The notes below the pieces were generated by a model. It did not search any database and had not been told where the DNA came from. It saw nothing but the letters and a program-made list of their open reading frames with translations. Positions 38,090-51,186 of a DNA stretch of 64,000 nt are shown piece by piece. The DNA comes from Apostichopus japonicus. Its lineage: Eukaryota > Echinodermata > Holothuroidea > Aspidochirotida > Stichopodidae. The stretch lies in assembly GCF_037975245.1 (NCBI RefSeq), contig NC_092569.1:18085501-18149500 (forward strand). Direction: 5' to 3'. A program made the translations under genes and the position numbers. Within the stretch, counting starts at the first letter, position 1, and the number at the start of each line of letters is the position of its first letter.

Positions 38090-41000
38090 AGATGACTGGG
38101 GATGGGCATTTTGGGGGTCTACTGGCAGGGGTACCCCACTAATATAAATTACTGGAATTGCCCATCCCTTACAAATAGAGTCCTGCCAATTATTTTCCGG
38201 TAGTTTTTAACTGGATACTTCATGAGCAGACCTAGGTCAATGAGGGGATGGGCTTTTTGGGGGTCTACTGGCACGTGTACCCCTCTAATAGAAATTTCTA
38301 GAAATGCCCAAACCTTACATATGAGTGATACCTATCATTTTTCAGTAGGTATCAACTGGTAACCTTATGAGCCGACCTAGGTCAATGAGGGGATGGGCTT
38401 TTTGGGGGTCTACTGGCAGGGGTATCCCACTAATATAAATTACTGGAATTGCCCATCCCTTACATATAGAGTCCTGCTAATTATTTTTCGGTAGTTTTTA
38501 ACTGGATACTTCATGAGCTGACCTAGGTCAATTAGGGGATTGGCTTTTTGGGGGTCTACTGGCACGTGTATCCCACTAATAGAAATTTCTGGAAATGCCC
38601 AAACTTTACATATGAAGTGATACCTATCATTTTCCAGTAGGTTTCAACTGGTTACATCCTGAGCTCACCTAGGTCAATGAGGGGATTGGCATTTTGGGGG
38701 TCTACTTGCAGGGGTACCCCACTAATAGAAATTTCTGGAAATGCCCATCCCTTACATATGAGTGATACCTATCATTTTCCAGTAGTTATCAACTGGTTAC
38801 CTTATGAGCCAACCTAGGTCAATGAGGGGATGGGCCTTTTGGGGGTCTACTGGCAGGGGTACCCCACTAATATAAATTACTGGAATTGCCCATTCCTTAC
38901 ATATAGAGTCCTGCTAATTATTTTTCGGTAGTTTTTAACTGGATACTTCATGAGCTGACCTAGGTCAATGAGGGGATGGGCTTTTTGGGGGTCTACTGGC
39001 ACGTGTATCCCACTAATAGAAATTTCTGGAAATGCCCAAACCTTACATATGAAGTGATACCTATCATTTTCCAGTAGGTTTCAACTGGTTACATCATGAG
39101 CACACCTAGGTCAATGAGGGGGATTGGCATTTTGGGGGTCTACTTGCAGGGGTACCCCACTAATACAAATTACTGGAATTGCCCATCCCTCACATATAGA
39201 GTCCTGCTAATTATTTTCCAGTAGTTTTCAACTGGTTACTTCATGAGCTCACCTAGGTCAATGAGGGGATGGGCATTTTGGGGGTCTACTTGCAGGGGTA
39301 CCCCACTAATACAAATTTCTGGAAATGCCCAAACTTTACATATGAGTGATACCTATCATTTTTCAGTAGGTATCAACTGGTAACCTTATGAGCCGACCTA
39401 GGTCAATGAGGGGATGGGCTTTTTGGGGGTCTACTGGCAGGGGTACCCCACTAATATAAATTACTGGAATTGCCCATCCCTTACATATAGAGTCCTGCTA
39501 ATTATTTTTCGGTAGTTATTTACTGGATACTTCATGAGCTGACCTAGGTCAATGAGGGGATGGGCTTTTTGGGGGTCTACTGGCATGTGTATCCCACTAA
39601 TAGAAATTTCTGGAAATGCCCAAACCTTACATATGAAGTGATACCTATCAGTTTCCAGTAGGTTTCAACTGGTTACATCATGAGCTCACCTAGGTCAATG
39701 AGAGGATTGGCATTTTGGGGGTCTACTTGCAGGGGTACCCCACTAATAGAAATTTCTGGAAATGCCCATCCCTTACATATGAGTGATACCTATCATTTTC
39801 CAGTAGGTATCAACTGGTTACCTTATGAGCCGACCTAGGTCAATGAGGGGATGGGCTTTTTGGGGGTCTACTGGCAGGGGTACCCCACTAATAGAAATTT
39901 CTGGAAATGCCCATCCCTTACATATGAGTGATACCTATCATTTTCCAGTAGGTATCAACTGGTTACCTTATGAGCCGACCTAGGTCAATGAGGGGATGGG
40001 CTTTTTGGGGGTCTACTGGCAGGGGTACCCCACTAATATAAATTACTGGAATTGCCCATCCCTTACATATAGAGTCCTGCTAATTATTTTTCGGTAGCTT
40101 TTAACTGGATACTTCATGAGCTGACCTAGATCAATGAGGGGATTGGCTTTTTGGGGGTCTACTGGCACGTGTATCCCACTAATAGAAATTTCTGGAAATG
40201 CCCAAACCTTACATATGAAGTGATACCTATCATTTTCCAGTAGGTTTCAACTGGTTACATCATGAGCACACCTAGGTCAATGAGGGGGATTGGCATTTTG
40301 GGGGTCTACTTGCAGGGGTACCCCACTAATACAAATTACTGGAATTGCCCATCCCTCACATATAGAGTCCTGCTAATTATTTTCCAGTAGGTATCAACTG
40401 GTTACCTTATGAGCCGACCTAGGTCAATGAGGGGATGGGCTTTTTGGGGGTCTACTGGCAGGGGTACCCCACTAATATAAATTACTGGAATTGCCCATCC
40501 CTTACATATAGAGTCCTGCTAATTATTTTTCGGTAGTTTTTAACTGGATACTTCATGAGCTGACCTAGGTCAATGAGGGGATTGGCTTTTTGGGGGTCTA
40601 CTGGCATGTGTATCCCACTAATAGAAATTTCTGGAAATGCCCAAACCTTACATATGAAGTGATACCTATCAGTTTCCAGTAGGTTTCAACTGGTTACATC
40701 ATGAGCTCACCTAGGTCAATGAGAGGATTGGCATTTTGGGGGTCTACTTGCAGGGGTACCCCACTAATACAAATTTCTGGAAATGCCCATCCTTTACATA
40801 TGAGTGATACCTATCATTTTCCAGTAGGTATCAACTGGTTACCTTATGAGCCGACCTAGGTCAATGAGGGGATGGGCTTTTTGGGGGTCTACTGGCAGGG
40901 GTACCCCACTAATATAAATTACTGGAATTGCCCATCCCTTACATATAGATTCCTGCTAATTATTTTTCGGTAGTTTTGAACTGGATACTTCATGAGCTGA

Positions 41001-41440
41001 CATAGGTCAATGAGGGGATGGGCTTTTTGGGGGTCTACTAGCACGTGTATCCCACTAATAGATATTTCTGGAAATGCCCAAACCTTACATATGAAGTGAT
41101 ACCTATCATTTTCCAGTAGGTTTCAACTGGTTACATCCTGAGCACACCTAGGTCAATGAGGGGGATTGGCATTTTGGGGGTCTACTTGCAGGGGTACCCC
41201 ACTAATACAAATTACTGGAATTGCCCATCCCTCACATATAGAGTCCTGCTAATCATTTTCCAGTAGTTTTCAACTGGTTACTTCATGAGCTCACCTAGGT
41301 CAATGAGGGGATGGGCATTTTGGGGGTCTACTGGCAGGGGTACCCACCAATAAAAATTACTGGAAATGCCCATCCCTTGTAACTGAAGTCCTCACCATCA
41401 TTTTCCAATAGGTTTCAAGTGGTTACCTCATGAGCTGACC
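38090..41440. repeat. Minisatellite array 1, about 146-bp unit, about 22 copies
   Basis: The CCTAGGTCAATGAGGGGAT block recurs every 145-147 bases (for example at 38231, 38376, 38522, 38668 and 38813). Two main unit types partly alternate. One has GGCAGGGGTACCCC and TAATTATTTTTCGGTAG. The other has GGCACGTGTATCCC and GATACCTATCATTTTCCAG. This gives a dimeric higher-order pattern. The last unit decays at about 41.4-41.5 kb. Confidence 0.95.
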
Positions 41441-41499
41441 TAGGTCATCCATGAGGCTGGCAAAGCTACCCCACCACCAATAATTACTGGCGATGGCCA

Positions 41500-44280
41500 T
41501 TTGTTGCTCATGGGGCCATACCTGACACATTGTATTTACTTTGATGTGGTTACCATGAAAGCTGATCTAGGTTAGCTTTTAGGTGACTTTAAAATTGCTT
41601 TCCCAGCCACATCCACCACAGCCGGTTTTCCAGTCTTCTGGTTTCATATACAGGAATGCACTGTGAACATTGTGATGTACAAGGCAGTTGATTACCTTCC
41701 CAGCTAACCAAACCCTATGGGCTCCTGGTCTATATTGATGCTCCATTGACACCCTTGCCTCCAGAATGTGACTGTGTGACGTCAGGTGTTAGAATCGCTT
41801 TAGAATTCATTGGACATTTGAGTGAATGTAGGGACCAAAACATGAACTTTTTATGCAATTCTTTGAGAAACATAACATAGCTCCACTAAAATATGCAAAA
41901 GTGATCTACTTCCACCCCACCAAAAAACCTTGTCTTGTGGATGGGGGTGGGGGGGGGTGGGTTAAGAAGACCAGTTCATACAACTTTATAAAGAACATAC
42001 CTGGAAATATTTTCGATATGAATTTCAACATTTTTTATCATTGAAATTTCTTTGGGCATGCACCCAAAGGTCACAGTTTACTTTTCTTACAAAGGGACCT
42101 TTGCAACATAATGTTTTAACAATAGTAATAGATAATGAATGTATCTATAAACTCAGTAATTTTTAGGTTGGTGCTCCCTCTTTTTATAATCTTTTTCAGT
42201 GAAAACATCTTGAGTGAAGGCATTCTTGCACTTTATACTCAAGCATGTGCTCAAGTTTTAGATTTTCAAAAAGCCTAACTAGTATCTTCTCTAACAATTG
42301 TGTTCTTTGAATATTGTTTAATGGGTATGACAGGAATTTGCATATTCGAGAAGTTTTTAAATATTTCTTGACATTGAGAAGAACTTGCCATTATTTTGGT
42401 TCTGTAAGTCCTTGTCACATCAACATAAAGACAGGTTTTTTCCTCATTTGTTATTATGATTTGGATTGAACCTCTTCAAAGCTTTTTATTCTCAGTATAT
42501 ACTTACACCAAATGTTCACATTATTATGGTCACTGGTATTTTTAAAAAGGTATCAAAAGATATTTTATGATTAACAAAGCAGACATCTTGGACTACCACT
42601 GCAGTGGTTTTTGAGTATGTGCCCCTGTCCTGTGGTCCATCATTGAAGAACTGTTCACATAAGTATGTACCTTTTTAGATAGGGAGCACTTAGAGTAGCC
42701 CTGTGACTGATGGGACATTTGCGGACCACCATTTTTAGGTACATTTAGTTAACTTGTAAGCGCTATCTCAGAATGAAAAGAATGAGTTGGGTATATACCC
42801 CTCCTGGTAGCTACTTAATGTAGCTATATCAGAGCACCACCATTGAGAGAATATTGGCATTAACTATTTCACACAGTGGCATTTCCCTTGTGACTGATGG
42901 GACAGAAGCTCTGTGACTGATGGGACGCTACAGTATCTCCTCCAAAATTATAGCAAATTTTGCTTTGCACTAACTTCAGTTTGCATCCACATATGGTGCC
43001 AACTAGCATTAAACTTGGGTCATCTGGGCTCTAGCCACCCATAGTCATCACAGGTAGGGCCCACTCGAGTTGGCCAATGGGGGTGTGGGTCCCACATTGG
43101 TTTGCCATATGAGCATCCCATAGAAGCAACTGGCATATGTAGAACAGACACAGGCCCATGGGAAAACCTGTTCCATTCCCACACTTGCTGTCTCATATTG
43201 CCCCATATGACTGAGTCATGGGTGTGTGATTTGTTGGGGCCTCACTGGGAAAGCTGTTTGGGCCCATATTTGGTGAGGTATGTTGCCCATGTATGGGACT
43301 CATGTCATCCCACTTCAGTGTATCAAGTAATTACATCTGGATAAATGAAACACAATCCGTATGCATTTGAAACTTGCATTTTATTTATTAACAACAACAG
43401 ATCGAGCTGAGCCTTGAAACATGCAAACATTGATAATGAACAGGATACTAATTAAACAACATTGATGAAGTCATTTAAGTCACATGAGCTTTTGACAATA
43501 TGCTGAGCTTAACCCTGGGCAGCAAAAGTACCGAGATACTCTCAACTGTGGATTTAAAGGGTCCAATCTGCCCATCATATAGTGAAAGTCTAATACAATT
43601 TGTTTGAGCCATGTTCTCCTTTCCCCCCAAAATACTAAAGTGGTCAACATCCCATGAGGAAAGAGCCAAAATTAATAGGCAAAGGGGCATACATATACTA
43701 TAAAAAGGATCCACCTGGCCTTACCAATGATTGGATTGGACCTTACATCATTTAAGTTACAGCCTAGTGGTTCTGTGAAAACTAATTCACTTGTGTGATG
43801 GGTACTCCTGTGGTGATACTGCCAACCAGGAGTGTGTTGTACAGTGCTTCAGGTTCTTTTTCCCCCTGATAGACCCACCAGTTCCTTCAACTGGGCCTCA
43901 TTGTTCTGTGATCCAAGAATATTGCATTCCTCAAATTTTGGACAGAAGGGCCTGTATGCAGTGATCCAGCCCTCTCTACAAACCTCTGTGCATGCCACTG
44001 CTGTAGATGATAATAGTTGTTATGTCATTTCTTTTTAGGAAATTAGGTATGAATGGAACGACACTATTCTTGTACTAATACTTTTAGGCATTGCAAACTG
44101 TCCAATATAGGCTATACTATCTGAACCATATACTGTGACTTATGGGACAGTAAAATCCAAAGATCTGACATGTATACCAATCTTGATTCAGGATAACCTT
44201 CACAGGTCAATGAACACTTCATCATGTCACCATCATGTCAGTGACACAAGCTGCTTTCAATAACATGGTCTAACAAATTA
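41500..44280. other. Unannotated element sequence with scattered 17-base motif
   Basis: No gene recognised. A poly-G patch lies near 41946, and a stretch at 43010-43330 is rich in CCCAT and ATGGG words. It contains four of the six copies of CTGTGACTGATGGGACA or close variants (42701, about 42887, 42911 and 44133). Confidence 0.4.
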
Positions 44281-44698
44281 ATTTGAAGAAATATACTGTA
44301 CCTGTATTCTGATTTGCGTTTTTGTTCACGTTCTCGACGCTTCTCTTGTGAAGACATCTCCCGCTTCTTCTTGTGGGTCCACTGTTTGCGATACGCTGAC
44401 TGTGTTTTTTTATATGCATCATATTTCCCCTCTGCTTTCAAACGTTCCCTCCTGTTTCGCTGTCTTTCAGCACTGGATTTCCCCATTTTGCATTGCACCA
44501 CACATGCAGCCTAATTCTGTGACTGATGGGACAGTTTCAGGTTGTCTTGCACATAACCCTATACACAATTGAAGAATCTCTGCTCATGCCAGATTAAGCC
44601 TTGAGTAGTACTAGATAGATGGACCCCCAACAGCAGCTAAAATCATTCTGTTGGCTTATGACTAAAACAAATGTTAAAAAACTGTGGCTGATGGGACA
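42701..44698 (+). repeat. Six dispersed copies of a 17-base motif
   Basis: CTGTGACTGATGGGACA or one-to-two-base variants occur, all in the same orientation, at 42701, 42887, 42911, 44133, 44517 and 44682. They are not spaced regularly and the sequence between them is not repeated. Confidence 0.8.
44302..44501 (-). CDS. Exon for a very basic N-terminal domain protein
   Basis: The minus-strand frame starts MVQCKMGKSSAERQRNRRER; an internal Met at 44486 is an equally good start. It continues with LKAEGKYDAYKKTQSAYRK and EMSSQEKRREREQKRKSEY, to a GTACAG donor at 44301. The regular Lys/Arg/Glu pattern predicts charged helices and resembles uncharacterised invertebrate proteins beginning with an SAERQR-type segment, possibly DNA-binding; that comparison is from memory. 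One copy of the 17-base motif (44517-44534) lies 16 bases upstream of the first ATG. Downstream exons were not found. Confidence 0.5.
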
Positions 44699-45040
44699 TG
44701 TCCACACTCATTATTTCAAGAAATCACACAAAGACTTCTATTCATATAGACACCTGTAACTTTGCAGAAGGTGAAAGGTCTCAAGGTGACTTTCATACTC
44801 AAAACAAAGTTGGTCATTTCTAGAATCATGCCAACTATTAAAGGGGCACTCTGAATTTTAGGAAATTTTGCTAATTTTTCGTTCCTGCAGCACTTGACGG
44901 TTAAATGCATGCTGCAGTGAGGAGAAACACGTTATAAGCCAGGTGAAACCTGTTTTTGGTAGTTTAACTGTCATGTATATCAAATATCTCCCTCAAATGG
45001 CTGCAACCTTACGTTGATTTTTAGTGAAAAATGCATCAAT
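44535..45040. other. No gene recognised
   Basis: Contains the sixth 17-base motif copy (44682-44698). The array begins at its right side. Confidence 0.5.
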
Positions 45041-48000
45041 TCAATGGAATGTGTAATTAATTACTTAGTTAATTAAATTATTTGCTATATTGATTTTACA
45101 AAGGGATTACTTTCAATAGTACCCATACTGGAGTCCTTACAGTGGTCCAGTGTGATGATATAACATTGAATTGCCAATGTCGCTCTAAGTGTTGTTTTTA
45201 TGCTATGTCACCCTAAGTGTTGTGGAAAGAGATAAATTCACATAGGACAACTCGTATATGTGTAATTATTTACTTAGTTAATTAAATTATTTGCTATATT
45301 TATTTTACAAAGGGATAACTTTCAACAGTACCCATACTGGAGTCCTAACAGTGGTCCAGTGTGATGATATAACATTAGATTGCCAATGTCTTTAAGTGTT
45401 GTTTTTATGGTATGTCGCCCTAAGTGTTGTTAAAAGAGATAAATTCACATAGGACAACTCGTATATGTGTAATTAATTACTTAGTTAATTAAATTATTTG
45501 CTATTTTTATTTTACAAAGGGATAACTTTCAATAGTACCCATACTGGAGTCCTTACAGTGGTCCAGTGTGATGATATAACATTAAATTGCCAATGTCGCC
45601 CTAAGTGTTGTTTTTATGGTATGTCGCCCTAAGTGTTGTTAAAAGAGATAAATTCACATAGGACAACTATGTGTAATTAATTACTTAGTTAATTAGATTA
45701 TTTTCTATATTTATTTTACAAATGGGTTACTATCAATAGTACCCATACTGGAGTCCTAACAGTGGTCCAGTGTGATGGAATAACATTAAATTGCCACTGT
45801 CGCCCTTAGTGCTGTTTTTCTTCTATGTTGCCCTAAGTGTTGTGAAAAGAGATAAATTTACATAGGACAACTTGTATATGTGCAATTAAATAATTAATTA
45901 GTTAAATTATTTGCTATATGTATTGTGCAAAGGGATACATATAAATAATACCCATACTGGAGTCCTAACAGTGGTCCAGTTTGATGAAATATTCATTAAA
46001 TTGCCACTGTCGCCCTAAGTGCTGTTTTTATGATATGTTGCCCAAGTGTTGTGAAAACAGCTAAATTCACATACGCCAACATGAATATGTGTTATTAATT
46101 AATTAATTAGTTAAACTACTTGGTTTATTGTCTTGCAAAGGGATTTCTATGAATAGTACCCACACTGGAGTCCTATACAGTGGTCCAGTGTGACAAAATA
46201 GTATTGCATTACATGTATATGTGTAATTAATTACTTAGTTAATTAGATGATTTTCTATATTTATTTTACAAAGGGATTACTATCAATAGTACCCATACTG
46301 GAGTCCTAACAGTGGTCCAGTGTGATGGAATAACATTCAATTGCCAATGTCGCCCGAAGTGCTGTTTTTATTCTATGTCGCCCTAAGTGTTGTGAAAAGA
46401 GATAAATTTACATAGGACAACTTGTATATGTGTAATTAATTACTTAGTTAATGAGATGATTTTCTATATTTATTTTACAAAGGGGTTACTATCAATAGTA
46501 CCAATACTGGAGTCCTAACAGTGGTCCAGTGTGATGGAATAACATTAAATTGCCACTGTCGCCCTAAGTGCTGTTTTTATGATATGTTGCCCAAGTGTTG
46601 TGAAAACAGCTAAATTCACATACGCCAACATGAATATGTGTTATTAATTAATTAATTAATTAGTTAAACTACTTGGTTTATTGTCTTGCAAAGGGATTTC
46701 TATGAATAGTACCCACACTGGAGTCCTATACAGTGGTCCAGTGTGACAAAATAGTATTGCATTACATGTATATGTGTAATTAATTACTTAGTTAAATACA
46801 ATATTTTCTTTATTTATTTTACAAAGGGATTACTATCAATAGTACCCATACTGGAGTCCTAACAGTGGTCCAGTGTGATGGAATAACATTAAATTGCCAA
46901 TGTCGCCCTTAGTGCTGTTTTTATTCTATGTCGCCCTAAGTGTTGTGAAAAAAGATAAATTTACATAGGACAACTTGTATATGTGTAATTAATTACTTAG
47001 TTAATTAGATGATTTTCTATATTTATTTTACAAAGGGGTTACTATCAATAGTACCAATACTGGAGTCCTAACAGTGGTCCAGTGTGATGGAATAACATTA
47101 AATTGCCAATGTTGCCCTAAGTGCTGTTTTTATTCTATGTCGCCCTAAGTGTTGTGAAAAGAGATAAATTTACATAGGACAACTTGTATATGTGTAATTA
47201 ATTACTTAGTTAATGAGATGATTTTCTATATTTATTTTACAAAGGGGTTGCTATCACTAGTACCCGTACTGGAGTCCTAACAGTGGTCCAGTGTGATGGA
47301 ATAACATTAAATTGCCAATGTCGCCCTAAGTGCTGTTTTTATTCTATGTCGCCCTAAGTGTTGTGAAAAGAGATAAATTCACAAAGGACAACTTGTATAT
47401 GTGTAATTAATTACTTAGTTAATTAAATTATTTTCTATATTTATTTTACAAAGAGGTTACTATGAATAGTACCCATACTGGAGTCCTAACAGTGGTCCAG
47501 TGTGATGGAATAACATTAAATTGCCAATGTCGCCCTTAGTGCTGTTTTTATTCTATGTCGCCCTAAGTGTTGTGAAAAAAGATATATTTACATAGGACAA
47601 CTTGTATATGTGTAATTAATTACTTAGTTAATTAGATGATTTTCTATATTTATTTTACAAAGGGGTTACTATCAATAGTACCAATACTGGAGTCCTAACA
47701 GTGGTCCAGTGTGATGGAATAACATTAATTTGCCACTGTCGCCCTAAGTGCTGTTTTTTTGATATGTTGCCCAAGTGTTGTGAAAACAGCTAAATTCACA
47801 TACGCCAACATGAATATGTGTTATTAATTAATTAATTAGTTAAACTACTTGGTTTATTGTCTTGCAAAGGGATTTCTATGAATAGTACCCACACTGGAGT
47901 CCTATACAGTGGTCCAGTGTGACAAAATAGTATTGCATTACATGTATATGTGTAATTAATTACTTAGTTAATTACAATATTTTCTTTATTTATTTTACAA

Positions 48001-51000
48001 AGGGATTACTATCAATAGTACCCATACTGGAGTCCTAACAGTGGTCCAGTGTGATGGAATAACATTAAATTGCCAATGTCGCCCTTAGTGCTGTTTTTAT
48101 TCTATGTCGCCCTAAGTGTTGTGAAAAAAGATAAATTTACATAGGACAACTTGTATATGTGTAATTAATTACTTAGTTAATTAGATGATTTTCTATATTT
48201 ATTTTACAAAGGGGTTACTATCAATAGTACCAATACTGGAGTCCTAACAGTGGTCCAGTGTGATGGAATAACATTAAATTGCCAATGTTGCCCTAAGTGC
48301 TGTTTTTATTCTATGTCGCCCTAAGTGTTGTGAAAAGAGATAAATTTACATAGGACAACTTGTATATGTGTAATTAATTACTTAGTTAATTAGATGATTT
48401 TCTATATTTATTTTACAAAGGGGTTACTATCAATAGTACCCATACTGGAGTCCTAACAGTGGTCCAGTGTGATGGAATAACATTAAATTGCCAATGTTGC
48501 CCTAAGTGCTGTTTTTATTCTATGTCGCCCTAAGTGTTGTGAAAAGAGATAAATTTACATAGGACAACTTGTATATGTGTAATTAAGTACTTAGTTAATG
48601 AGATGATTTTCTATATTTAGTTTACAATGGGGTTGCTATCACTAGTACCCGTATATTTATTTTACAAAGACGTTACTATGAATAGTACCCATACTGGAGT
48701 CCTAACAGTGGTCCAGTGTGATGGAATAACATTAAATTGCCAATGTCGCCCTTAGTGCTGTTTTTATTCTATGTCGCCCTAAGTGTTGTGAAAAAAGATA
48801 AATTTACATAGGACAACTTGTATATGTGTAGTTAATTACTTAGTTAATTAGATGATTTTCTATATTTATTTTACAAAGGGGTTACTATGAATAGTACCCA
48901 TACTGGAGTCCTAACAGTGGTCCAGTGTGATGGAATAACATTAAATTGCCAATGTTGCCCTAAGTGCTGTTTTTATTCTATGTCGCCCTAAGTGTTGTGA
49001 AAAGAGCTAAATTCACATAGGACAACTTGTATATGTGTAATTAATTACTTAGTAAATTACATTATTTTCTATATTTATTTTACAAAGGGATTACTATCAA
49101 TAGTACCCATACTGGAGTCCTAACAGTGGTCCAGTGTGATGGAATAACATTAAATTGCCAATGTTGCCCTAAGTGCTGTTTTTATTCTATGTCGCCCTAA
49201 GTGTTGTGAAAAAAGATAAATTTACATAGGACAACTTGTATATGTGTAATTAATTACTTAGTTAATGAGATGATTTTCTATATTTATTTTACAAAGGGGT
49301 TACTATCAATAGTACCAATACTGGAGTCCTAACAGTGGTCCAGTGTGATGGAATAACATTAAATTGCCAATGTCGCCCTAAGTGCTGTTTTTATTCTATG
49401 TCGCCCTAAGTGTTGTGAAAAAAGATAAATTTACATAGGACAACTTGTATATGTGTAATTAATTACTTAGTTAATGAGATAATTTTCTATATTTATTTTA
49501 CAAAGGGGTTACTATCAATAGTTCCAATACTGGAGTCCTAACAGTGGTCCAGTGTGATGGAATAACATGAAATTGCCAATGTCGCCCTAAGTGCTGTTTT
49601 TATTCTATGTCGCCCTAAGTGTTGTGAAAAGAGATAAATTCACATAGGACAACTTGTATATGTGTAATTAATTACTTAGTTAATTAAATTATTTTCTATA
49701 TTTATTTTACAAAGGGGTTACTATCAATAGTACCAATACTGGAGTCCTAACAGTGGTCCAGTGTGATGGAATAACATTAAATTGCCAATGTCGCCCTAAG
49801 TGCTGTTTTTATTCTATGTCGCCCTAAGTGTTGTGAAAAGAGATAAATTCACATAGGACAACTTGTATATGTGTAATTAATTACTTAGTTAATTAAATTA
49901 TTTTCTATATTTATTTTACAAAGAGGTATCTATGAATAGTACCCATACTGGAGTCCTAACAGTGGTCCAGTGTGATGGAATAACATTAAATTGCCAATGT
50001 TGCCCTAAGTGCTGTTTTTATTCTATGTCGCCCTAAGTGTTGTGAAAAGAGATAAATTTACATAGGACAACTTGTATATGTGTAATTAATTACTTAGTTA
50101 ATTAGATGATTTTCTATATTTATTTTACAATGGGGTTGCTATCAATAGTACCCATACTGGATTCCTAACAGTGGTCCAGTGTGATGGAATAACATTCAAT
50201 TGCCAATGTCGCCCTAAGTGCTGTTTTTATTCTGTGTCGCCCTAAGTGTTGTGAAAAGAGATAAATTCACATAGGACAACTATGTGTAATTAATTACTTA
50301 GTTAATTAGATTATTTTCTATATTAATTTTACAAAGGGGTTACTATCAATAGTACCCATACTGGAGTCCTAACAGTGGTCCAGTGTGATGGAATAACATT
50401 AAATTGCCAATGTCGCCCTTAGTGCTGTTTTTATTCTATGTCGCCCTAAGTGTTGTGAAAAGAGATATATTTACATAGGACAACTTGTATATGTGCAATT
50501 AAATAATTAATTAGTTAAATTATTTGCTATATGTATTGTGCAAAGGGATACATATAAATAATACCCATACTGGAGTCCTAACAGTGGTCCAGTTTGATGA
50601 AATATTCATTAAATTGCCACTGTCGCCCTAAGTGTTGTTTTTATGATATGTTGCCCAAGTGTTGTGAAAAGGGCTAAATTCGCATACGTCAACATGAATA
50701 TGTGTTATTAATTAATTAATTAGTTAAACTACTTGGTTTATTGTCTTGCAAATGGATTTCTATAAATAGTACCCACACTGGAGTCCTATACAGTGGTCCA
50801 GTGTGACAAAATAGTATTGTATTACATGTATATGTGTAATTAATTAATTAATTACTTAGTTAATTCCTTGCTAAATATATATTTCAAAGGGATTACTATA
50901 AATAGTACCCATACTGGACTTCAATGTGATGAAATTACATTAAAATGCCAATGTCGCCCTAAGTGTTATTTGATGCGATGTCGCCCAAAGTGCTGTTTCA

Positions 51001-51020
51001 CAGTTAAATTCACTGAGATG

Positions 51021-51054
51021 CACTTAGGGCGACATCTATATGTCGCCCTAAGTG
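51021..51054. repeat. Right subterminal hairpin palindrome
   Basis: Perfect 15-base arms CACTTAGGGCGACAT and ATGTCGCCCTAAGTG around a 4-base loop, about 180 bases from the right end. The arm core is that of the left hairpin at 22156-22188. Confidence 0.92.
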
Positions 51055-51186
51055 TGTTTGTGTACAATTAATTGATTATTTAATTAAAATCCTTGGTATT
51101 TGTATTTTGCAAAAGGATTATATTTAAAAGCACTCAAACTGGAGTCTTTACAATGGTCCAGTGTGAAACAATAACATTAAATTGCC

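Noticed and set aside
38090-41440. CRISPR-like array
   Set aside because: Whole 146-bp units are tandem copies with no unique spacers, in a eukaryotic intron-rich context.
43102-43344. Cys/His-containing frame resembling a zinc-finger segment
   Set aside because: Cys and His spacing fits no finger class, and the bases are a CCCAT/ATGGG word-rich repeat-like stretch.
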